Shown: positions 1-12,126, counted from the first letter of the stretch. The stretch is DNA of 64,000 nucleotides from Acanthococcus lagerstroemiae (GCA_031841125.1 CM063109.1:844321-908320); one strand, 5' to 3'. Notes: generated by a model not told the origin, from the sequence alone. Program-made: numbers and translations.

Positions 1-789
1 GTCCAAGCCCAGCGATCGGGTACGTGTCGTTTGCTGCTCCATCTTCGGTTTGTCGCGCTAGAATCTTACACATTGTCATCTTCGTACCAAGACTTGGGCA
101 GACTTGCAGAAAAGGAAAAATAATGCGTTCAATCGCCATTCATTGGCCAAAGAAAGTGAACTCGTTCAATCCTCGTTTTGGTTATTGAAAAAAATGAACC
201 CATTCAATCGCGTTCACTTAGAAAAAATTGGAATGTGAACGTGCTCAAGTCTGTTCGTAATGAGCATTTTGTGAGTTATCAATGAAAACCATTCGGAAAA
301 TTGATCTGAAAATTGTGCGAGATTTTTGTGTGGGCGTTAGCTGGCTTAGTAACTCGCGTATTTTATACATTACATGGCACTCCTCCCCTCCCCCCATTTC
401 TTAAATTAAAAATATCCATCTTTAATAAATGAGTTTTAGTTTTTTTCGCGGTGAAAGAAATTCCTCCTCCCTGAAAAGAGCGGACGGACTCTTCAATGAA
501 AACTTATTGGAACAAAAATCAAACTAGGGCTATTTTGAAGCACTGAATTCGAAAGTATCACCAGATTTATCGCGCTGTTCTCGCCAGGATTCGTATGGTG
601 CAGACACTTCCCTTTTCTTCCGTCGCCGCCTATAGTCGTCGAACGTCGGGCAATGTTTCACACCATTAGTCTTTCGAAGTATTTCGATAAACGGTAAGAT
701 TATACCATAGTTCTCTAGGTAAATTCGTACAATACGCGTACTCCTGTCACATTTCGATAATTTTTCGTTTCCATTGTTATACAGTCCAA
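1..789. other. no gene seen
   Basis: AT-rich sequence with stop codons in all frames. Short C/T runs near 380-400 and a poly-T/G-rich patch just downstream are the only structure. I recognise no coding similarity in the small open frames. Confidence 0.5.
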
Positions 790-1385
790 ACACGAGCTGA
801 CCCAGATTTGGGCCCCAAATTCGACTTTTTCCTTTCTAGGAAGTGAGTTCCTTCGCCAAAAAATTAAACTAGGTTTCGGAATTAAGTTTTTTTTTGTTGT
901 TTTTTTTTGTTTTTTTTTTGTCGCCTAATTCGAAAATTAGATTCTTTTAATCCGTCCCATATTTAGGAGCTAAAATCCAAATTGGATCTCGTTAAATGAA
1001 CCAATTTACTTTAGCTGAAAAAATTGTCATAGGTGGATCGCAGACTTCGAAAATTCTATCAGATTTGTAAACCTACTACGAATGTGGGTTCCGAAATTCA
1101 AATTTGACTTCTTCAAATGGGCATACTCGAGTCACGTGGAAAATCGAATAAAGTATTGGAATAAGATAATTTTGTTCAGTCAGATTTTCAACTCGACCTC
1201 GATTGGTGCCCCAAATTGATTTTTTCCCCTTTAGAAGGCCCATTTTACTTTGCTTAAAAAATGGACCTAGGTATCGGAATACAGCTTTGTAGATTGGTGA
1301 TGCGGAAACTCAGTCAGATTTTTGGTTCACCTCGATTCGGCCTCCTGAATCGGAATTCGATGACACGAATTACCAAAATCAAAAA
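790..1385. repeat. degenerate tandem repeat, about five units of 110-130 bp
   Basis: The segments starting near 795, 950, 1070, 1190 and 1320 repeat one theme: a CAGATTTT-like lead, a CTCGACCTCGATT-like stretch, CCCCAAATT, a TTTTTCC(C)TTT run, then an AAAAAAT-GACCTAGGTATCGGAATA-like tail. Units are strongly diverged, so copy number and borders are approximate. There is no coding capacity. It may be an old satellite or the internal repeat of an unrecognised transposon. Confidence 0.5.
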
Positions 1386-2027
1386 TAAAGTGAGAACCTG
1401 TTTTTTTCTCGAGAAAAAGGAGGGAAAACATTAGCAGGTGAGAACACGTTTTTAAGGGTTTTGCGAAGCAAAATATATATCCTTTTGCATTCACTTTTTC
1501 ATTCTGTTAGGGCCTATTATTGTCCTACATTTATAATTTTTAAATTTTGTTCACTTATTATTTTAGCCAGACGGGCGTTGTATTCGTATTCTTACGTCTG
1601 AGAAAAGAGACCATTTATCAGCGTTCCTTGAAGGACATTCCTCTTTTCTAACATAGATGATTCAATGGTGAGAGCGTATTGAATTGCGATATTGGTTACC
1701 TTTGGGAGTTTGTAATCGAGTGATTTTCTCGATCTCATCTTTTCATCTTCATCGTTCATCTTTCACGAGAAATAGAAACGTGGAACTTGTGACTTTTAAT
1801 GCGATTTTAGATCTTCAAGCACGTTATTAATTTTTTTTCGCTCTTATTTTGTTCGATGATCGAAGAAATTGAAAGGACTTAGCCTTTGTTAAGTGCAGGG
1901 CGGTTGAATGTTCTTTTTCATGTTTGTTCTATTTTGTCAGTGCTCGAATCATCAAACAGTGAAAACTTGAGCTTTTCAGCTGTTAATTAATTCTTATTTT
2001 CGTTGGTCGAATATCGACTTAGTTTTC

Positions 2028-2402
2028 CAAGGTGTCTACTGGTTTGGAAAATTTGGAAAGTTTGGAAAAAGTCAGGTATTTGAAAAGTAGGTCAGGAAGT
2101 TTGTAAATAGTCAGGAAATTCAACAATATTTTTAAGAAGTTTGGAAAAGAAAATAATGAACTCACGGAAAATTTTTTTCGTCGTTTAATTTTATTTCAGC
2201 ATTCTATATGTATATCTGTGAACACCTTCCTAATGCTTTCACCCAAAAATCAACTTCAAATTGCAGTTCATTTTAACCATAGCGTCTAGTAGTATAAACA
2301 TAAATATAATATACTATCTACTGTAAAGGTTTAGAGAAGAAGAAAAAAAAAAGTTTGGAAAAAGTCAGGAAATTATATTTTTCCATTCTTGTAGACACCT
2401 TG
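2028..2402. mobile_element. non-autonomous TIR element, 375 bp, TIR CAAGGTGTCTAC
   Basis: A perfect 12-bp terminal inverted repeat, CAAGGTGTCTAC at 2028-2039 and its complement at 2391-2402, is flanked by the 5-bp direct repeat TTTTC (2023-2027 and 2403-2407). The interior repeats a GGAAAAAGTCAGGAAAT-like phrase near both ends and has no ORF. Two related elements lie at 14919-15199 and 28774-29632, also with 5-bp duplications. The superfamily is not assigned; 5-bp duplications do not fit hAT (8 bp) or Tc1/mariner (TA). Confidence 0.75.
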
Positions 2403-2508
2403 TTTTCTGATGTTTTCACTTCAAATTCGAATGTTTCAGTTTCAACTTTTAACTTGTAACGAGCCAAAATCCTATCATTTACAGTCTACTGTAACGTTTT
2501 TTTTTTTG

Positions 2509-2539
<31 letters not shown>

Positions 2540-3434
2540 CTTTCATTTCTTATTCTGGATGAGAAGAGTTAGTACAAATAATTCATCGGAAAAAAATAGG
2601 AAAAATCTATTTCTTCCATTTTCTTCGAAAATACTTTTTTTTTTCTTAAATAAAAAAAAGAAGAGACAAATACTTCTTTCCATTTCCTGAGTGAGAAGAA
2701 CGTGATCCTTTTATTGGAGGAAGGGTAGACAAATTGTTGCAATCCTAAAGAATCAAAAGCATGTTCTTTTTTGAGGACAGTAGAAAAAAAGTTTGTTTCC
2801 TCTCTCAGTAAGAACTCTTATTTCCTCTCTTTGAGGGTAGCAAAAAATATCGCCTCTCCCCTCACTTGCTAATAAGAGGAATTTCATTATTTCTCATGAA
2901 GGAAGGGTTTCTGAAGGCAATATCGTCCGTTCGTCCTTGTTCTTCTTTTGAATGGAACATGCTTTTTTTTCTCGTTGAATAAGAAAAAACTAGTGCTATT
3001 AACCATTCCGGTCAACTGGTTAAAATTTACGCAAAAACCGTTCGGTCTTCATGACCGATTAACCGATTTTAACCGCCAGTTTTGCATTCAGTTTAATCAT
3101 CTAACCGATACTGTGTCCGACTACAGAATTTTAACTGACTAACTGATTTTGACCGCTGTTTTTCTTTATTCGGTTTTCAACGGATTACGCCAATTCCTTC
3201 TTACTTTCTAACCGGCTTTTATTCGGGTTTTCATCAGCCATTATTCAATTTCTTCGTTGGTTTCTACTCGTATGTATTCAGTTTTAGCCGAATTACTTTC
3301 GGCTTTTTCGTCATCACCCGCCCCCCCCCCATGTGAGTTCTTGTTTGGCTTTTAACCGGCTTTCACCAGTTTTTCATTGAATCTTTTTAATTTAGTCTAT
3401 GCCTATTTTTCACGTTCTTCAGCTTTTCAGCCAT
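2403..3434. other. no gene seen; T-rich and AACCGGTT-like cryptic repeats
   Basis: Holds a poly-T tract of roughly 35 bases at 2495-2536, then A/G-rich sequence. At 3000-3240 the words AACCG, CCGATT and ACCGGTT recur without a fixed period. A similar AACCG-rich patch occurs at 31160-31300. No coding similarity. Confidence 0.45.
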
Positions 3435-3447
3435 ATTGTTCCTTCAC

Positions 3448-5913
3448 GAGCTGCAATATTCGTTAGCAAAAATATTCAACATTACGAAGGCGAGCACATC
3501 AGCACACCCTCCATCCAAGCAGCTACAGCAGTGATTCACTTGCACGACTCTCCGATCAAACTGGCTGCAGTTTATTGCCCTCCCGGTTGTCGTCTGGACA
3601 AGGATGAACTCGAAGCGTGCTTCAAAGGTTTTGGAAACAAGTGGATAGCGGGCGGTGACTATAACGCTAAGCACACCCATTGGGGATCGCGCTTGACTAC
3701 ACCTAGAGGACGCGAACTCCTGAAAACAATCGATAAAGTCGGCTGTGATACCTTTTCAGGAGGTTCGCCAACCTATTGGCCGTCGGACACAGCCAAAACT
3801 CCCGACTTGATAGATTTTTTCATAACGCGAGGTCTGGCACGACGATACCTCACGATAGTAAACATCGAGGATCTGTCATCCGATCATTCACCAGTAATGG
3901 TTCAAATCGACGCGTTTGCGACCCCCGTCAAGCGGCCAAGTATGCTTACTAACAAACGTACAGACTGGGAAGAGTACCGTAAGCACATACACAACAAAAT
4001 CGACCTGCGAACACCGATGAAATCTGTGAGCGAACTCGATCAAGCCACAACCGTATTCAACTTCATTGTATGCGGAGCGGCAGAAATGGCTACCCCGAAA
4101 ACAGAAGCAGGTAAACTCCCAGAAACGTGTCCACGTAATGTAAGCGAAATGGTGAGAAAACGAAGAGCAGCGCGAAGAAAATGGCAACGTACCAGAGACC
4201 CTCATGACAAGGCCGAATTCAACCGACTTAGTAGAGACACGACCGCCCTAATCCGTAGGATAAACGACGAAAAGTTCCAGGACTTTCTTTCCAGCCTGTC
4301 AGTTCAGAAAAATAACGACTACTCTCTATGGAAAGTCACCCGAAATTCAAAACGTTCGCCGCAATACCACATTCCTACCCTTCGTAACGCGGGTAGATGG
4401 CTACGAACGGAAGAGGACAAAGTGCAAGCATTTGCGCTCCACCTATCCAAGGTATTCATTCCAAAGGATTCCACATTCAATAACACAACACCAGCATTAC
4501 AACACTTGTATGCAGACGAAAATAAAATTCGCATTTTCACACCTCTTGAAATAGCCAAAGAAATTGACCGCTTGAATGTGAGGAAAGCGCCCGGCTCCGA
4601 CAAAATCACTGCGAGAATGCTCAAAGAGCTACCGAAAAAGGGAATTGTGATGCTCACCAATCTATTTAACGCAGCACTGAGATTGGAACACGTACCAGCC
4701 GTGTGGAAGATAACAAAGATGATAATGATAGCAAAACCTGGTAAACCACCCCAGGAAATCGGGTCCTACAGACCAATATCATTGCTATCGATAGTCTCAA
4801 AAGTGTTTGAGAAGCTGTTCGTCAAGCGTTTACGCACAGTACTAGGCGAGAAAATCCCTGATCATCAGTTCGGATTCCGGCAGAAACATGCCGCAGTGGA
4901 ACCAAATCCATCGAATAACGAGCATAATCCGGGAAGCTCTGGAAGAGAAGAAGTTTTGCTCCGCAGTTTTCCTCGATATAACGCAGGCGTTCGACAAAGT
5001 TTGGCACGAGGGTTTCAACTTCAAATTCTCAACTCTACTGCCAGCCAAATACTGCAGAATTATCACCGATTATCTGTCAGAACGACGTTTCCGAGTTGTC
5101 CAGGGTTCCATCTCTTCAAATGAGTACCCAATACAGGCGGGAGTGCCTCAAGGTAGTGTACTCGGGCCCATCCTATACCTGTTATACACAGCCGACGTTC
5201 CTGCCACTCTTGGAACGGACACGGAGATCGCGACATTCGCTGATGACACAGCAGTATTATCGGTGAATAAAAACTATGTAGAAGCCACCTCCAACCTACA
5301 AAAAGCTACAGACAAAGTGATCAAATGGGCGAAAACATGGCGACTTTCCATCAACGAAACAAAATCGGTACACGTCGACTTTTCCTTGAGATCGCATGCT
5401 TACCAACCAATTTCTGTAGGGAATAAAATAATACCCAGATCGGATCACGCAAAGTATCTGGGAATATTCCTGGATAAATGACTCAACTATAAAGTTCATG
5501 TCCGGAAAAAAAGGGACGAACTAAATATACGTCTGCGGGAAATATACTGGCTGATTGGCAGAAGATCGACAGTAAGCATAACAAATAAAAGACTGATATA
5601 CATGTCCATTATGAGACCCATATGGACGTATGGTATCCAAATTTGGGGCTGCACTGCTGCCTCAAATCGAAAAGTAATTCAACGATTCCAAAATAAAGTA
5701 CTACGCACGATAACCGCAGCTCCATGGTTCATCCGCGATAGTGCTCTACATTCCGATCTCCTAGTACCTAGTATCGAAGAGACTATCAAACTCCACGCTA
5801 GACGACACGAAAGAAGACTCCATGATCATCCTAATACGCTGGCCATTAATCTACTAGATGTCACCAACGAGACACGCCGACTGAAAAGACTAAAACCGAT
5901 CGATTTAGTTTAG
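3448..5913 (+). pseudogene. jockey-like ORF2 endonuclease-reverse transcriptase, broken
   Basis: This would nick target DNA and reverse-transcribe the element RNA. The endonuclease part carries AVYCPP, GGDYNAKHTHWG and SDHSPV (3570-3900). The RT follows with SYRPISLLS (about 4768-4794), the motif A block FLDITQAFDKVW, AGVPQGSVLGP and FADDTAVLS (near 5236). The C-terminal thumb ends at 5911-5913. Two lesions break it: one extra base near 4900-4905 shifts the frame just after the QKHA block, and TGA at 5479-5481 interrupts the common frame that resumes to 5913. The apparent ATG at 3399 lies in flanking DNA upstream of the element and is not a real start. The clade call rests on the thumb sequence and motif spacing; jockey is likely, other close clades possible. 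Confidence 0.88.
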
Positions 5914-6010
5914 TTTAATACCGTGTGATTCCTCAAACTTATATGAAAAATATTGTAAATGCTACTTATCAAGCAGTCCAAAAAACTTCAAATGAGAAAA
6001 AAAAAAAAAA
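3448..6010 (+). mobile_element. 5'-truncated jockey-like non-LTR retrotransposon with TSD
   Basis: The insertion is bounded by a 13-bp direct repeat, ATTGTTCCTTCAC, at 3435-3447 and 6011-6023 (its first A is shared with the tail). The 3' end is a run of 14 A at 5997-6010. The first element base, 3448, falls inside the endonuclease domain, so ORF1 and the endonuclease N-terminus are missing. This is the usual outcome of target-primed reverse transcription that stopped early. The intact duplication means neither border has been rearranged since insertion. Confidence 0.92.
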
Positions 6011-6023
6011 ATTGTTCCTTCAC

Positions 6024-6860
6024 TGTTTACTTGTGATGTTTTTGTTTGTCCTTTGTGTGTAATTCTGAATTACGAATCACTTTTCAGAGTTAACCCTCTT
6101 GTTGACTGCTTAGTCGCATTATATAGCCCTAGGTCTCAAACTCATTATTTGACCGGTTGATGAATTATTAAATAGATAAATACAGAGGACAGCATCCTGA
6201 AAACTTAGCAGGCATTTTGTTTATTAATTACACACGACATTGAATTTAAACGATTGTGTATGTGTTCAATTATTTTCTCAAAAAAAAAAAAAATCCCAAA
6301 TGGTGGAAATAAGTGGACTGAGTACTTTCCTTAGATACGCATTCAAAACACCCAATGACTCCGGCCGGTGGAGTTTAAAATGGTTCATTAATGATTAAAT
6401 ATACACTCAAATTGAGATATATAATGTAGTTTATATAAGTTTAACCACGTAAACTCATGATATGAAAAATTAAACAATTAGCCACCAAAGGAACACGCAA
6501 AGGCAAGAACCTTGAATCATGAAGCAATTCGATAAGCGAACTAAAAATCTTTCTCAACCCTCGTCGCTTCGACGGGGTGCGTATTTGTTTTATGCCTTTT
6601 ACAAGAAATAGACAACGTTGTCCATTTTCCATGTATTAGTCGTTTACAAGGCATGCGGGATGGAGAAGTGTCCTATATATTCGGACAGGCTATATACTCG
6701 TAAGCTTGAGCGAAACCAGATGTGGCATTTATGAGGCTCGCTCGCTCTGAAAATATTCGACCGTTGGCTTCGGTTGAGGGGTAATCTGAGAAAACGCGGC
6801 ATTAAGAGCTCGTTCGTGGTCTGTTCATACTCTTACCAACTTTGCTTCCCTATGCGCGGT
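6024..6860. other. no gene seen
   Basis: AT-rich DNA with short poly-A runs (for example 6279-6291). It may include the distal part of the R1-like element that reads leftwards from 8.2 kb, but I see no recognisable motif here. Confidence 0.4.
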
Positions 6861-8240
6861 GTCGCTGTTATCATCAACTCGTCATTTGTCCGTTCTCTTC
6901 ATTCCTTACTGCCACCATGCGTTTGTCAGCTCATTGAGCCACCGCGAAAGCCGTCCATCGAGGTCGTGTACTAGCCTCAAAGTCCAGCGGCCATGAACAG
7001 GCTCGTGGAGGTGAACCGACCACGTTTGGACCATTTCTCGCCAGACTTCCTTCTTGATTCTCTCCTTTGCTTCTTTAATTCTTACGCTCCGCGGGGAGAG
7101 GGTTTACTGGAAGCGCTGATAAAGCGTAGTGCTCTCCCTGACTAGAAGATCAGTAGGGGTATTCGCGCTAGTGTAAGAGTAGCCTCATACGAAACGATTC
7201 CATCAGGCCAGATTATGCGTAGCGCAGTAGCCCGCTGGTCCCTACTCTTTCCTTCTCAGTTTTCGCAGCCTTTCATAAAACCGAGTGGATTACTGTCGAA
7301 TACAGTCGTATCGCTGATTAGTACCTCGAGAGATTCCACTCATCCATCGCTTTCAGGATACGCCATCAAAGCAGTGTGTTGAAAGCGTTCCTCACACCGA
7401 ACCAACAGCTACGCATAAACTACGTACCTTTGCTGCGTACTGTGTTGATGATATCTTAAAAGTCCATACAATACAGCGTCATTGGTCGACCAACCCGCTT
7501 GAAACCTATACTGGGATTTCGACAGGCCCACCTTTGGAAACGATGTTCGCCTTTATCCGCAAAGCAATAACCCGCTCCTGTAGCGTGCCTATGTCGTCCA
7601 GAATACATTGGGACAGCACGAGGCGAAAAGGACACAACCCTCTGGTTTGTTATTGCTTTTGCAGAGCAAAACCGGCCGTCATGTCTTCCATATTGCCGGA
7701 AAATGACCCCCTTCTCGACACTTGGTGAATGAGAGAGGTGCCTCAACCATTCCTAACTCGGCGAGTAGATTAGTTCTCAGGCTAGGCTAGGTATACCGTT
7801 GCCTCTGAAGCTTCTGCTCGCGTTGATTGCTCCAGCGGCGATGGCGACTGTGAGAACAGATGCTGGATTCCTCGTTCAGTTTGGGATACTGCCTCGTCTC
7901 ACCAATCAATGATAGGCTGAGGGGAACCCATTCTAGCGCCTTTAAGGTATTGTTTGGCGTCCGAGGCATTAGCACGACCAGGAGCTTGTTAGCCTCCGTA
8001 ATGCCACATCTCATCTGCTTCATCTCATCAGATTCATCTTGTCGATCCTGGTGTTGCTGCTTCATTTCTCCTACTTCCTGTCATAGTTGTGGTCATCGTC
8101 AGTTTGGCATTTTCTTTACTGAATGCAGCGATTTCGTCGCTCCTCGCCGAAGTCAGGTAACCAGCTGCACTGTGGCTTTTTCAACTTCGCTGACATCAGG
8201 TTTTATTATACCGCTGAACTGCTGACGCAAGCTCATGGAG
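6860..8240 (-). pseudogene. R1-like non-LTR retrotransposon, heavily decayed
   Basis: Reading the minus strand in alternating frames gives phrases typical of R1-type ORF2. These are an ERVIALRIKANIVSKGG-like block (near 7540-7600), GWSTNDAVLYGL (near 7470-7500), a VAV...NAFNTLL block matching RT motif A (7380-7420), and VSYEATLTLARIP with a VHGRWTLRL-like block (7190 down to 6950). The 7787-8240 part reads as a charged, glutamine-rich polypeptide that may be the ORF1 end. There are many frameshifts and stops and no intact frame. GC content is higher than the flanks. Ends are not defined. The R1-like call is an inference from motif resemblance. Confidence 0.6.
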
Positions 8241-9129
8241 CGGACTCGGCAGATCTTGTTTGTCAAAATTTTTGCGATTCCAATTTGTTCAGAGTCTTCA
8301 GTTATTCAAACTTCTGTACAAGGCTGTACGTCCTCTTTAGATTTTCGGTGATACGTTCGTGACAAATTCGATAGTAACGAACATTTTCTCTAATTTTCCA
8401 CCGTATAGCTATGGAGATCGGTTTGGTATGATGATGATGATGTGGTGTCACTAACTCAATCGGCGAGTATCTACAAAAAAAATCAACGAAAATAGTTATC
8501 GCTGTTAGAATTTGTGGTTCGCTTATCACTGATTCCGGTATAGAGAAAAAATTCGCCAACATATAGCTTGGCGGCCGAAAAGGAAAATTTCAAAGATGGA
8601 AAAGAGTTTTGAAACAACTACTGTACTGTTCGCGAATTACGGATATGTTGGTTGCAAACGTTTGCATTCTTGACGAATTCGAGATTGCTGCCTTTTAAGC
8701 GCGAGAAAAAATTCGCAATAACTACGACCTTGTTCATTTTAAGTGCAGATTCGTTGTCAAGTCTATACGTTTCCATTAAGGTCGATACTACGTAAATTTC
8801 GTTTTGTTCGTTATACATTATATGTAGCGTACATTAGCAACCGTAAGAGACGGCACAGACCGATCATGCAATAAGTACTAGTACCTATTTATCCGAACTA
8901 CCTATATACTCGTACGAGTACATACGTATGTACAATTGTACATATATATTATGTACGTGTGTAATGAGCTTCAAACTAACTACTGTAAGTAGCCTTCTTC
9001 GATTCTGCTACCTACTTGTATCTTTATCTACTCACACGTGTATTGTGCAAGATTACACTTACTGGACGTAAAGTAACAAAACTTAATGGGCAAGGCAGTA
9101 AGTGTTAGATAACTACGCGTGTAGAATGC
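8241..9129. other. no gene seen; TACGTA/CTCGTAC simple motifs
   Basis: Contains a short (ATG)5 run near 8427 and a cluster of TACTCGTACGAGTAC- and TACGTATGTAC-like words at 8905-8965. No coding similarity. Confidence 0.4.
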
Positions 9130-9324
9130 AATGACAACAGGCCTGCCAACCCTCCGGCACTTTTATGAAATCATTTTTTCCCTCGCATTAGTTTTATTAT
9201 GACACACAGATTTTTTCACACAGAAATTTCAGACTGGGAGAAAGTGCCTTTGCTAAGAGATGCATAGGGCCTTTCCTTTTATCTGCAGTGCATCTTACCA
9301 GTAGATTACCTTAATAACCTATCG

Positions 9325-9486
9325 GTAATAGACCGATTTTTCGTGACGTCACACAGTGAGCCTCTGTTAGCATTAGCAAAAATACCCGTCTTTTGGCCAC
9401 CGAATGTATTGACTCCCATAAGGAAAACACACGGAGCAAAGATCATTATATCATTACCTGAGAATAAGAAATTTGTTAGAAACCAA
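9325..9486 (+). repeat. left arm of long inverted repeat (partner 10468-10801)
   Basis: About 160 bp that recur in reverse complement at 10468-10801, recognisable by the GTGACGTCACACAGTGAG core, the CACGGAGCAAAGA block and AATAAGAAATTTGTT. The arm is about 85% similar by eye. The GTGACGTCAC palindrome near 9343 resembles a CRE site. Confidence 0.8.
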
Positions 9487-9647
9487 AGGTATACACGCGT
9501 TTTTAATACAGATGCACGGAAAACTCTTCTTTGTGGGGCTATATAGCGTCTTGTAAGTCTCACTTTGCAGCTCCAAGTTTGATACCGGACTGTAATTTAC
9601 TTTTCGATAACAGTATTCTGCAAAATACAACTTACCCATACCACCAC

Positions 9648-10160
9648 TACGAGTGCGACGCCTGGGAGGAGGAGAGGCGCGGAGCGGTCACGATCGATCC
9701 CGGAGACGGCGTGATCGACCGTCTTGCGCCGAACACCCTGGTCCCGGAGATGTTGAGGAGCCGAAACGGTTGGAGTCAGGTGTCGGCTTTTACTTCGGCC
9801 ATCATGCGAAGGAAGATGGAGGCAGAGTGGTCGAGGCAGAGGACCCTAGGAGGACAAGCTGAAGTTGCTGCTACTGCGGTGGCAGATCACGTTCAGCGGA
9901 GCTCGCCCGTAGTACCAGGGCTGGAACAGAGCTCGCGCGCAGTGCAAGGGCCGGAGCTACAAACGGATGAGTCTCACGCGACGAGTGAGTGAAGAGGAAG
10001 AGGCTGCGCGTCCGGCTGTGGGAGACCTGAATTCCAGGCGAGTGCTCTGGGAGTGCGGACCTCGGTCAGTACGGAACCCCATGGTGGCCCTGGCAGGACG
10101 AGAAATAGGGGCTCGGGCCCGGCCCCAAAGCGTTCCCCTCGGCACTGATGCGATGCCCGA
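9648..10160 (+). pseudogene. R1-like retrotransposon 3' end (copy of the 31.5-kb element)
   Basis: The translation from 9651 (YECDAWEEERRG ... LAPNTLVPEM ... VSAFTSAIMRRKMEAEW) matches the C-terminal end of the ORF at 31533-32456. The following non-coding part matches its 3' UTR up to GAAAGGGTA. Only the last part of the ORF2 C-terminus and the UTR remain. The ORF closes at 9990-9992. The match ends at 10160; by comparison with the other copy this is the probable true 3' end. It is GC-rich compared with its surroundings and lies between the inverted arms of the hAT-like element. Confidence 0.8.
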
Positions 10161-10334
10161 AAGGGTAGTTTCCGGTGCTCGGGGTGCGGTGTCTCAGGAG
10201 TCACTTTAGCATGCGTGCATCGCCATACATCCATCGCCGTACGTCCCACCACACCACTATTTAATTCGTTATTATCTGATCCATTCTCCAAAAACTAATA
10301 CGATTTTCGTTTTTCCGTACCATCTGTATTAAAA

Positions 10335-10425
10335 AATATCTTGCACAGCAAGGCTCGAAGTGAGCGTATACGACTCGCGCGCTTGACCTGCTCTCACTCA
10401 CTTTCGAGCCTTGGCATGCAATATA
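10335..10425. repeat. 91-bp imperfect hairpin
   Basis: AATATCTTGCA..AAGGCTCGAAGTGAG on the left pairs with CTCACTTTCGAGCCTTGG..TGCAATAT on the right. It may be a small MITE. No duplication of flanking bases could be assigned. Confidence 0.55.
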
Positions 10426-10467
10426 CTATTGATCTAGAAGGTTCTTAGCATTTGCTAGTAAACTGTC

Positions 10468-10801
10468 GGTTTCCAACAAATTTCTTATTCCCAGGTAGTA
10501 ACATAATGCTCTTTGCTCCGTGTGTTTTTCGTTATGGGAGTTAATACGTTCGTTGGCCAGAAGGCAGCCGTTTTTGCTTAGTAGCGTAGTCAAGATGGGG
10601 GAGGGGTAAGGAGGCCGTGGCCCCATAAGCATCCTAACTACGCCACCTTTTTTTTGCTATAGTAAATTTAGGGCAACTCGATAAAAAGAAGCATCTTTAA
10701 GAAATTTTGCTGCCCCCCCCCCCTTGCAAAAATCCTGGCTGCGCTACTGTTTTTGCTAACAATAACTCACTGTGTGACGTCACCAGAAAATCGGTCTGTT
10801 A
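10468..10801 (-). repeat. right arm of long inverted repeat, interrupted by a MITE
   Basis: Reverse-complement partner of 9325-9486. Its continuity is broken by the 171-bp hAT MITE at 10579-10749; removing the MITE and one 8-bp duplication restores colinearity with the left arm. That dates the MITE after the arms were formed. Confidence 0.8.
10579..10749. mobile_element. hAT MITE, 171 bp
   Basis: Termini TAGTAGCGTAG (10579-10589) and CTGCGCTACTG (10739-10749) are inverted copies of one another apart from two positions, the outermost base included. The 8-bp direct repeat TTTTTGCT flanks both sides (10571-10578 and 10750-10757). The interior has poly-G and poly-C tracts near the two ends, which could pair, and no ORF. 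Confidence 0.88.
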
Positions 10802-10931
10802 CTTGCTTTCACAGCTGCTACATAATACATATAATAATATACTATTTCGATTTCTGGCAGTCTCCGTCATTTTTTTACATATCGAAACTCTGGCAATTCT
10901 GAGGATCTAAGTTGGCAGGCCTGAATGACAG

Positions 10932-11532
10932 TAACTTGATAGAAGCGCGCGCGCTCTGAAGGTAGCTGGCTAACTGGATGGGTGGTGATGATAATATTAT
11001 TACGGAATTATGCGGTGGTGACGGTTGTTACAACATAATTCTCCCATTGTTTTATCTCGTTTCATTGGTCGAATATGCTCATAGCTAGGTAAGTACTCAG
11101 AAATAGTGGGCCGCGTGTGCGCCGCGCCGTATAGGTTCATCACATGGATGGCTGGGCTGTAGTCGTACACGATGCGCCTCGGTGACGACTAGAACGACGT
11201 TGACGTTGTTCGTTGACGTTTTTCCGTCCTGGTGGCGGTACCCTTTGGGTTGAACCTACAGTACGTACGAGTATATTTGTTGCACGAGCCGTAAGCTGTG
11301 TATCTCTGCACCTGCTACTCTCAGCTGCCGTGATACATCAGAAGGTCACGCGTACTCCATAAATTCAAACGAATCTGTTGTCTGCTGTAGAATTACACCG
11401 TCAAATGACCAGTTGAACTTGCCGATGGCTTAGGCCTGTCCTATAATTCACTAGCCGCAACGTGTTTTGGCTACGAATACGAAAATGAAAACGCGCGAAT
11501 CGACCTTCCCTATCTACCTACCTACCTACCTA

Positions 11533-11567
<35 letters not shown>

Positions 11568-12113
11568 ACCTTCCTGATTACAACTTTTCTCTCTTCCGAA
11601 TTACGTATTTTTGTTTCAGTAACTGGAAAAAAACAGTGTATGAAGTATACGTACGTACGTGTATTAGGCCCCTTGATTTGGCGAATAACTCGTACGTTTA
11701 CCGGTATTTAGCGTTGTCAGTACGCGTAGAAATATTTAGCATTTTTGACTAGTTCACCGTGAAACCGCGAAAAGATGTTTTCCCCGAACACGACCCTGCT
11801 TCGAAGATCATATTCTTTCGAGCGGGCTCAAAAAATCGTGTTGAAAGGCAACAATTATGGCGAGATAACTAACGAGTACTTAGTACTTACAGTCTCGTCA
11901 TTTCTAATCCTCTGTCCAAGAAAAAGGAAAAAAAAAGCGAGCGTGTTGCGTCGGGATAGGCGATCAGTTCATCCGGTCATATTGGTCGATCTCTGAAATT
12001 TGAATTTCAGGCGTTTTCTGATCATCCTTCTACTTTTACTCTGAAAGAGTTTTAACCTCACTCCACTGCTAATTATTGTATCCCGTATCCGTTATGTGCG
12101 TATGTATGTCCAA
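10932..12113. other. no gene seen; contains (TACC)n(TGCC)n microsatellite
   Basis: Mixed-composition DNA with a tetranucleotide microsatellite at 11513-11574 (TACC units followed by TGCC units). Short frames such as 11775-11996 show no similarity I recognise. Confidence 0.4.
11513..11574. repeat. (TACC)n(TGCC)n tetranucleotide microsatellite
   Basis: About five TACC units followed by about seven TGCC units, closed by TACC/TTCC. One point change separates the two blocks, so the TGCC block probably spread by slippage after a single A-to-G change. Confidence 0.9.
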
Positions 12114-12122
12114 ATGTTTTTC

Positions 12123-12126
<4 letters not shown>

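Larger units (their letters stand above)
9138..10923. mobile_element. composite hAT-like non-autonomous element, 1.79 kb
   Basis: The ends are CAGGCCTGCCAAC (9138-9150) and its inverted complement (10911-10923). They are flanked by 8-bp direct repeats matching at 7 of 8 bases: AATGACAA (9130-9137) and AATGACAG (10924-10931). The 8-bp duplication and CAG-starting termini are the hAT signature. Inside are a long inverted repeat, an R1-like retrotransposon 3' end, a short hairpin and a second hAT MITE. No transposase is present. Confidence 0.8.
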
